Assembly: GCA_024138015.1 (NCBI GenBank)
Contig: JAMXBB010000011.1
Location: forward strand, 38,673,557 to 38,737,556
Reading direction: 5' to 3'
Source of the DNA: Lumnitzera littorea
Lineage: Eukaryota > Streptophyta > Magnoliopsida > Myrtales > Combretaceae
DNA length: 64,000 nucleotides
Under the pieces are notes generated by a model. That model was given only the letters and a program-made list of their open reading frames with translations. It was not told where the DNA came from and did not search any database. Positions 58,154 to 64,000 of this stretch are shown here, piece by piece. Every line of letters starts with the position of its first letter. Position 1 is the stretch's first letter. The position numbers were made by a program, and so were the translations under genes.

Positions 58154-59046
58154 AATCAGCATTTCTTTTTTCTACTCAAGCATTCATATTGGAAAAAATA
58201 TCCACCTCAACATATATAAAATATGTATTATCAATTGAAAAAGAAAATAATAGAACAATCATACTATAACTTACTTACCCCAAATAGAAAATAATAAGAT
58301 TATTGTATGGCAACTGCAATAAGCATATGTGAATTATTAACAAATTGATGAAAGACATATTTATCCTATTCGAAGGATTATAAGTGCTTGTACTTTTGTA
58401 TCCAGTCATTTTTCACTTTTTGTATAGCATTTGCAATCCTTCTTACTTTGCTTGATACTATCATCGCCAATACAAGGGGTATTAAAAGGCTAAGGGATTT
58501 CATGGCCCAAGACATTCTTGATCAATGAAATATGTTTTCACAAGTTCTGTTTCTTTATCATCCTTTCTATCTTCTGTTGCTGTTGAGCTTATTCCTTGAT
58601 CAATCTCTCCTCTCCCTTATCTATCATTTCTATCAATTATTTGTAGAATTGCTCTTGTCTATCCATCACCTGCATCATTGAATCTTCAAGGAATAACTTA
58701 AGTCCCATTCTTATTCTTTTTTTTTCTTTCTTTCTTTTCTTTGGTAAGCAACCCTTACCTTTGTTGCTAGGGTTTCAATTGGTTAGGTTAGGTTTTTAAT
58801 TGGATAAATGAGTTAACTTTAGGGATTTTTTTTTTTTTTTACATTGAGTGGAAAGGACAGTATAACTCTAATTAGTAGTAAGTAACACAATTGTCTTTTT
58901 GTTTTTGGTCTTTTTAAATTGTTTCAAATTTTTTATTTTTGAAATAAAGTTTTTTTTCTTTTTGTTGATAATACTTATTTTATCTATGTTGACATAGATA
59001 TTTTTCCCGATATGGATGTCTAAGTAGAAAAAAGAAAAGTTGATTC
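58154..59046. mobile_element. Inverted-repeat element carrying a captured gene fragment
   Basis: 58154-58234 matches the reverse complement of 59045-58965 at roughly 68 of 81 positions by my count, with no gaps. The shared landmarks are TTTCTTTTTTCTACT, AAAAATATC and TATTATCAA. The interior, about 730 bp, holds a trihelix-like pseudogene fragment and T-rich runs. Long inverted repeats around a gene piece suggest a Pack-MULE-like non-autonomous DNA transposon. Outer ends and target duplication are not defined. Confidence 0.6.
58441..58708 (-). pseudogene. Trihelix transcription factor C-terminal-like fragment
   Basis: One minus-strand frame of about 89 codons from an ATG at 58708-58706. It begins MGLKLFLEDSMMQVMDRQEQ, continues LIEMIDKGEERLIKE and KIERMIKKQNL, and ends SLIKNVLGHEIP. 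This resembles the C-terminal coiled-coil and helical end of plant trihelix (GT-2/PTL-like) proteins, which bind DNA through an N-terminal trihelix that is absent here. Four in-frame stops and no frameshift. It lies wholly between the inverted repeats, so it was probably captured by a transposon. The family call is from memory of the motif style and could be wrong. Confidence 0.45.
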
Positions 59047-59049
59047 AGA

Positions 59050-59740
59050 AATTAAAAATTGGACATTATACATGTACTAAAATCATTGGTCTTAGCTCAT
59101 GCTTAGCACCATGCTATACATAATATCAAGAATTACTACTAAATGACCAATAATAAGATTATAAACTATATTTCTTAGTCTTAATAAGTAACATTCTTGC
59201 ACTAATATAATAAAGCATAGTATCTGATTTTAGATATATTCTTAATAACAAATCAACCACATACATGACAAGATACAAACTCATTAAAAAAAAAAACATA
59301 AAAATATCTCAAAGTCACTTATTGAGATTAAAATCCTTCCTATACTTAATAGACTCATTTTGTAGGCTAAGAGAGTCTAAAAAGTCAATACATATTGCTT
59401 GGTAATAAATAGAATGCTTCCTACAAACTAATAATAAGACCGTACAAGACTAATACCCAAAATTGCAATGTAAATTTTCATTAGACAAAGTTTTCGTAGA
59501 CTAACATTATATGCAACCTCTTGACATCAAGTTGTGGTTTTCTACCAAAAGAAAAATGATAACATGTCATTTAGTAAAGTGCAATAACCTTTCATATGAT
59601 AATTTTAATGACTAACTCATAGAAGTATAGGTTTTTATAGTATGTTAGCTTAAAGCTATCTAACCTATAAGCAAGAGATATATAAAAAATGTTACGAAGC
59701 ATATTGATACAAGCCTATATGAGCAAATAATTCCATTCAT
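59050..59740. other. Unassigned AT-rich DNA
   Basis: No coding frame, repeat or RNA gene recognised. Confidence 0.5.
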
Positions 59741-61341
59741 GGTGTCAAGTCTAATTTTCTGGTTTTCTTTGATTTAATTCGATTTCTCATTTTTCGATTA
59801 ATACTAAACCTTAACCCATTTAATACTAATCCTCGATTAGAGAAATTGAAAAATTTCAATTTTTTTATTTAGAAAAAAAATTTAGAGTCACCACCTGACT
59901 AAAGTTGAGAAAAGAAAAGAAATCGTAATTAATTGTATGGATTGATTACAATTTGGCTACCGGTCTTCAATTTCAATTTAATACAAACCAGAAGATTTCG
60001 AATCCGGAGGCTAATTTATTAAACCTTAATGAGTACCACCATTTATTTATCGAAATTAGAATTATTCTTCTAATTATAATATTTTTTAAAGAAAAATAAA
60101 ATAAAAATCAAAAGAAAAAGAATCTAAGTTTTTACATATTTTATTATCGTTCCAAAGATACCTACATACCTGCTAGCCAGGATCAGATGATAGTAGTTTT
60201 TTCAAAAAAACTTTAATGTGTTGGTTGATTTTAAATTTTGAAAATTGACCAAGTGTACATATTTAATCAAAATCTAAAGGGGGAGGGGGGTCCTAACTCA
60301 TAAGTGATTAAAAAACTCTCTAAGATACTATAACCTTTTTGTAAATTTCTTTTTTTTTTTTTGTCAATTTTTATTTCTTAAAAGAATAATTTTTCTACAT
60401 GAGAATTCCTAAAAGACCTAATCCTAAAAAAATTTCTAAACTAATAGATATACATGTATATATGCCCATCATTACTACTAAATAAGTATCTATCTAAATA
60501 AATTACTGATATCATGTAATATACTCTAATATATAAAAACTAATACTAAAGCTTCCTAAACTAAGACATTCATATATATAACATATATATACTATTAAAT
60601 AACTAATGAACTAATAACATTATAATAATATAATAATAATCAAATGAAACAAACTAACCAATCGATGGGACTCACTTGATCACGCATGGTTGCAGGCATT
60701 GCTATTAACCATTGTGGTGTGTTAATAATCAAGCTTTAGGCATCGTGAAGTGGACAGTATGACGATGAAGGCGTGCGTGGTGCAGTAGTTGGTTGGAGAG
60801 GATGGCTGATTGTGAATGTTAGGTGCTCAATCAATGGAATGTCCAGCGAGTTGTTAGTTTAGTAGATTCGGCTTCTGTTCGTAGTGCATGATTGATGAAG
60901 AGCGATGCGGATTGTTCGGAAATTTGTTGTAGCAGCACGTAGTAGAGTCGAACGTGAAAGAGACAAGTGTATTGCTTGATTGATTAGTGTAAGATGGTCA
61001 ACGAGGAGCCGTACATTAACTATTGATGAAGGGTTAGTATCATGCACAAAAGGGAGTCCGAGTGCAATGGCTTCTGTAGTGACTGTAGATGGACTGCTAC
61101 GAAGTGTAGATGCATTGTAGTTTGGTGTGCCGAAGTTCAGTGATCATGAGTGAAGCAGTGTAATGAAGTGGCATGTTTCGATGTCAATGCTGATCGCGAT
61201 TTGGTGTGGGTTCTGGTGTTGCTGTGCGAAGTGGTATGGTATGGCGTTGTTCAAGTATGGTGGATGGTGAATTGGAGAGATGCAATAGTGGAGGGATTAT
61301 ATTGAAGCTGAAAAAACTGCCCTCCATTTTAGCGTAACGTG

Positions 61342-61349
61342 TATTTATA
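61342..61349 (-). promoter_or_regulatory. TATA box (minus strand)
   Basis: TATAAATA preceding the GC-richer segment 60660-61330. It is probably the promoter of the surrounding LTR-like block. Confidence 0.45.
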
Positions 61350-61629
61350 AACCTAAAACAAATCACATCAAATCGTATCCATTCGTATCTATTATATTAA
61401 TTACAATTTGATTTGATAAAGAATTAAATTAAATCTGAATCATTTATATTAATTCAAATTCAATTTAATAACAACCAAACTAGATTCAAATCTTTTATAA
61501 TGGTTTAAATCCGAACGAAAAAGATTTAATTAGATGTGATCATATACATTCAACCCAATTTTTGTAAAAAAATGAAAAAGATAGAAATAAAAAAAAAAAA
61601 GAAGAAATGAAAAAACACATCTACACCTA

Positions 61630-61700
61630 GTAAGATTCGAATCCATGACTTTAAGCTATTTCAACGCCAATGCTTCAATGCTTATCCGTTAGATCGCTGA
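61630..61700 (-). other. tRNA-like A-box/B-box pair
   Basis: The minus strand has GATCTAACGGATAAGC (61695-61680), close to a plant tRNA A box, and GGATTCGAATC (61643-61633), one insertion off the B box GGTTCGAATC. The spacing is near that of a tRNA. The stems do not fold well, so it is at best a decayed tRNA or a SINE-type promoter. Confidence 0.25.
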
Positions 61701-62089
61701 CTTGTATCTTGATTTTTATTATAATTAAATTATACTTAAACTACATGACTCCCTAAAATATTTATTTGAACTAAGCTAAAACTAAAACTATTGTTCCAAA
61801 AATAATTTACTTCCTAAAAATTTTTATAACTTTTCTTTTCTCATTTTTTTAGTATTCTCATTATTTATCAATTATTATTATTTTCATTTTCATTTTTATT
61901 TTTTATTATTTAATTAATTAATTAATTTATTTTTTTAGTTAAGACCCTATCTAAATAAACTAAACTATAATGACTAGGGACAAAAATGGAAAGAGAGAAA
62001 GTGAGTTGTAAATACTCCTAGGAACGTGCTCGAGATGAATAGGTAAAAAAAGTTGCCCATAAACTTTTAGTGGCTCCAAATAGCATGAT

Positions 62090-64000
62090 TGTCATGATCC
62101 TAAAAGAGGCCTAGTAGGATTACCTAAAATTTTCATATCATGTGTGCACCTATGATTTGAAAATTATCTTGCAAGTTAGAGATTGCAGGATTCTAAACAA
62201 TTAGTCACTGAAGTTTTTATTTATTTACTTTTTTATTCTTAATTTAATTAACTTACAATCACATATATGTGACTATGGATATCCGTTAAGCCACAGTCCA
62301 TCAGAACCGCAGAAAATCGATATCCCCTACCAAACAATAAGATTAGGTAGTAAAGTTCTAAAACTCAAACTTACTAAAGTCACAAAATTTAAATGTAGTA
62401 TTAATAATTATATATATAATAATTCAAGTAAACTATATAGTCTGTCCTCAGAGTCTAACTTCTATACATCTTGATGTTGGCACTCAACTTTCAATTCTCA
62501 ACCATGCTCGATCATCTAGCAACTTGCAAAAGAAAACTATTGAAGAATAAGCTACGAGAGCTTAGTGAGTTATCCCTTATACTATACTAGCAAACAAGTT
62601 ATTAAATAGTTTATTACCAAACATATGAATGCATAAACAAATAGTATACCAAACATTATATATGCAGTTGACCGGTGTTGCACACAACATCGGATTTAAC
62701 GCCCTCCGAAGTAAAGGGTAGAGATACATCAGCATCAATCATAACCGGGCTCTAGCATTTAAGTTTTTAACCTTATATAATTATATATATATGAATTCCC
62801 TATTTCACAAAACAGGTTTCTATTTCCAACGGTTAATAGTATACAAATATCCAAGTCTAGCGATGAGATGGCCTCCGTAATTCACGCTCACACCCTACAA
62901 CGGTGGTCTTTAGATGCGACCCCTAGCCACCCACAGTTAGCGTCTCCGGCACTAATAGAACCCGCGAGCCAAGGGTAAGGTCTTATTATACCAATGCTCC
63001 TGTACTGTACTAATCAAATCATGTGGGAATCCATCCCTTCAAGGCTCTTCATTACCAACCACGTCAGGTGATGGCCGGAACATTATATGCAATGTTCATG
63101 ATCTATGCATGATCCGTTTAATTTTAGTTAAGTTGAATATGATTAAGTTAATTTATGAGGTGGTCAAACATTATCAATAAATCATTCAAATTATGCAACA
63201 ATTAATTATATAACCAAATCTTCAATTATCACATTTAACAGTATTTTGCATAGTGAACAATTAATATCATTTACATACATAACCCAAACCCTCATGCATC
63301 AATTTGTTAATATTTAATTCATGTACACTAACTACAAACACAAAACAAGTATAGAGTCATCAGGAGTACTCATTTGATTATAAATGATATCAGGGATTGT
63401 AATAGTCTAAAGTTAAGTCGGTCTCGATCTCAAGATTACCTAACATTAAGGAAATATGGAAAATAATAAGTTTGGGAATTAAATAACTAAACTAGCATGC
63501 TAAATCGTACTGTTTACTTAAATTGATTATTGATTTATGTAAAATCATTGATTTTAGCTTTTTTATCGAATCACGTACAACTTTTTCATTTTAGCTCGGA
63601 TCGTTATGAACTTACATTTCATTTTGATCGTTTTCGAGCGTATTTTCTCATAGCAAGGTCCGTTTTGGACGTTGTGACTCGCAATTTGAATTATGATATA
63701 AAAATATCACAAAATTTATTATTTTAATTTAAAAATTATAAAATATTAATTTTAGCTTTTTCTTAATATATTTATAATTTAATAATTATTTAAATCATAT
63801 AATTGACATTTTTATTATTTTAAGCATATTTTTCCTATTTTTGAGATTTTAGTCTTTACAATTATTATTATTATTATTATTGCTATTACTTTTATTATTT
63901 ATTATTTTCTTATTATTCATTTGTATTTTACGATTTATATATATTTATGTACTTATACTATATTTAATTAATTTTATAATTTACTTTAATTTGTAATCCC
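62090..64000 (-). repeat. Long LTR C of gag-only family (partial)
   Basis: The left end TGTCATGATCCT aligns with the starts of LTRs A (39896) and B (47703). Homology to A continues to the window end (62660-63020 against 40440-40900; 63560-63670 against 41350-41450). The rest lies outside the window. No primer site is seen to its left. A (TTA)n run is at 63862-63880. Confidence 0.7.

Larger units (their letters stand above)
59743..62085 (-). mobile_element. LTR-like block with minus-strand promoter
   Basis: The left edge TGTCAAGTCTAATTTTCTGG and an inner GAGTCACCACCTGACTAAAG (59884-59903) match a style seen in the LTRs of some plant gypsy elements. 60660-61330 is distinctly GC-richer, and a minus-strand TATAAATA box is at 61349-61342. 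The short open frames 61366-61184 and 61047-60859 downstream of it have no known motif. The right edge is uncertain; the block ends at or before LTR C (62090). Confidence 0.35.

Overview
The window looks like nuclear, repeat-rich, probably pericentromeric DNA of a flowering plant, most likely a dicot. It is very AT-rich, has plant-type TATAAATA promoters in its LTRs, and carries Ty3/gypsy (Athila-like, chromovirus-like and long-LTR gag-only), LINE and Mutator-like families typical of plants. I found no intact host gene. Every recognisable coding region is transposon-derived or a gene fragment, and all are broken by stops or frameshifts. I cannot name the species.

Layout. 1-7536: a minus-strand Athila-like Ty3/gypsy element with two LTRs (the left one cut by the window edge), a gag pseudogene and an ATHILA-ORF1-like pseudogene, but no pol. 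It sits inside the gag of another gypsy element (7.5-9.1 kb). 9.1-13.4 kb: degraded leader/LTR, an AT microsatellite and unassigned DNA. 13.4-17.4 kb: a probable single long LTR. 18.8-22.3 kb: a 5'-truncated gypsy pol (RT, RNase H, integrase) on the minus strand with its 3' LTR, whose core promoter is tandemly duplicated. 22.3-26.1 kb: unassigned DNA. 26.1-33.1 kb: a degenerate Mutator-like (MULE) element, plus strand, with subterminal modular repeats, a MuDR-type transposase with SWIM and zinc-knuckle remnants, and a second, multi-exon Plant Mobile Domain (PMD/MAIN-like) gene. 34.6-36.0 kb: a LINE fragment. 36.4-56.6 kb and 62.1-64.0 kb: minus-strand copies of a gypsy-like family with about 3.8-4 kb LTRs whose internal region carries gag but no pol, in an LTR-internal-LTR-internal order. 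The middle LTR is split by another 3.4 kb LTR, and the second internal region is interrupted by a 1.3 kb solo LTR with a perfect CCACA target duplication. 58.1-59.1 kb: a small element with about 80 bp inverted terminal repeats enclosing a trihelix-like gene fragment. 59.7-62.1 kb: another LTR-like block.

The most unusual points are the two-gene MULE with its modular subterminal array, the inverted-repeat element that seems to have captured a transcription-factor fragment, the gag-only retrotransposon family in tandem, and a decay signature seen in several families. Most in-frame stops and lost catalytic or zinc-binding residues fit G-to-A or C-to-T transitions, as expected after cytosine methylation. 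All assignments come from reading motifs by eye; no database search was run.
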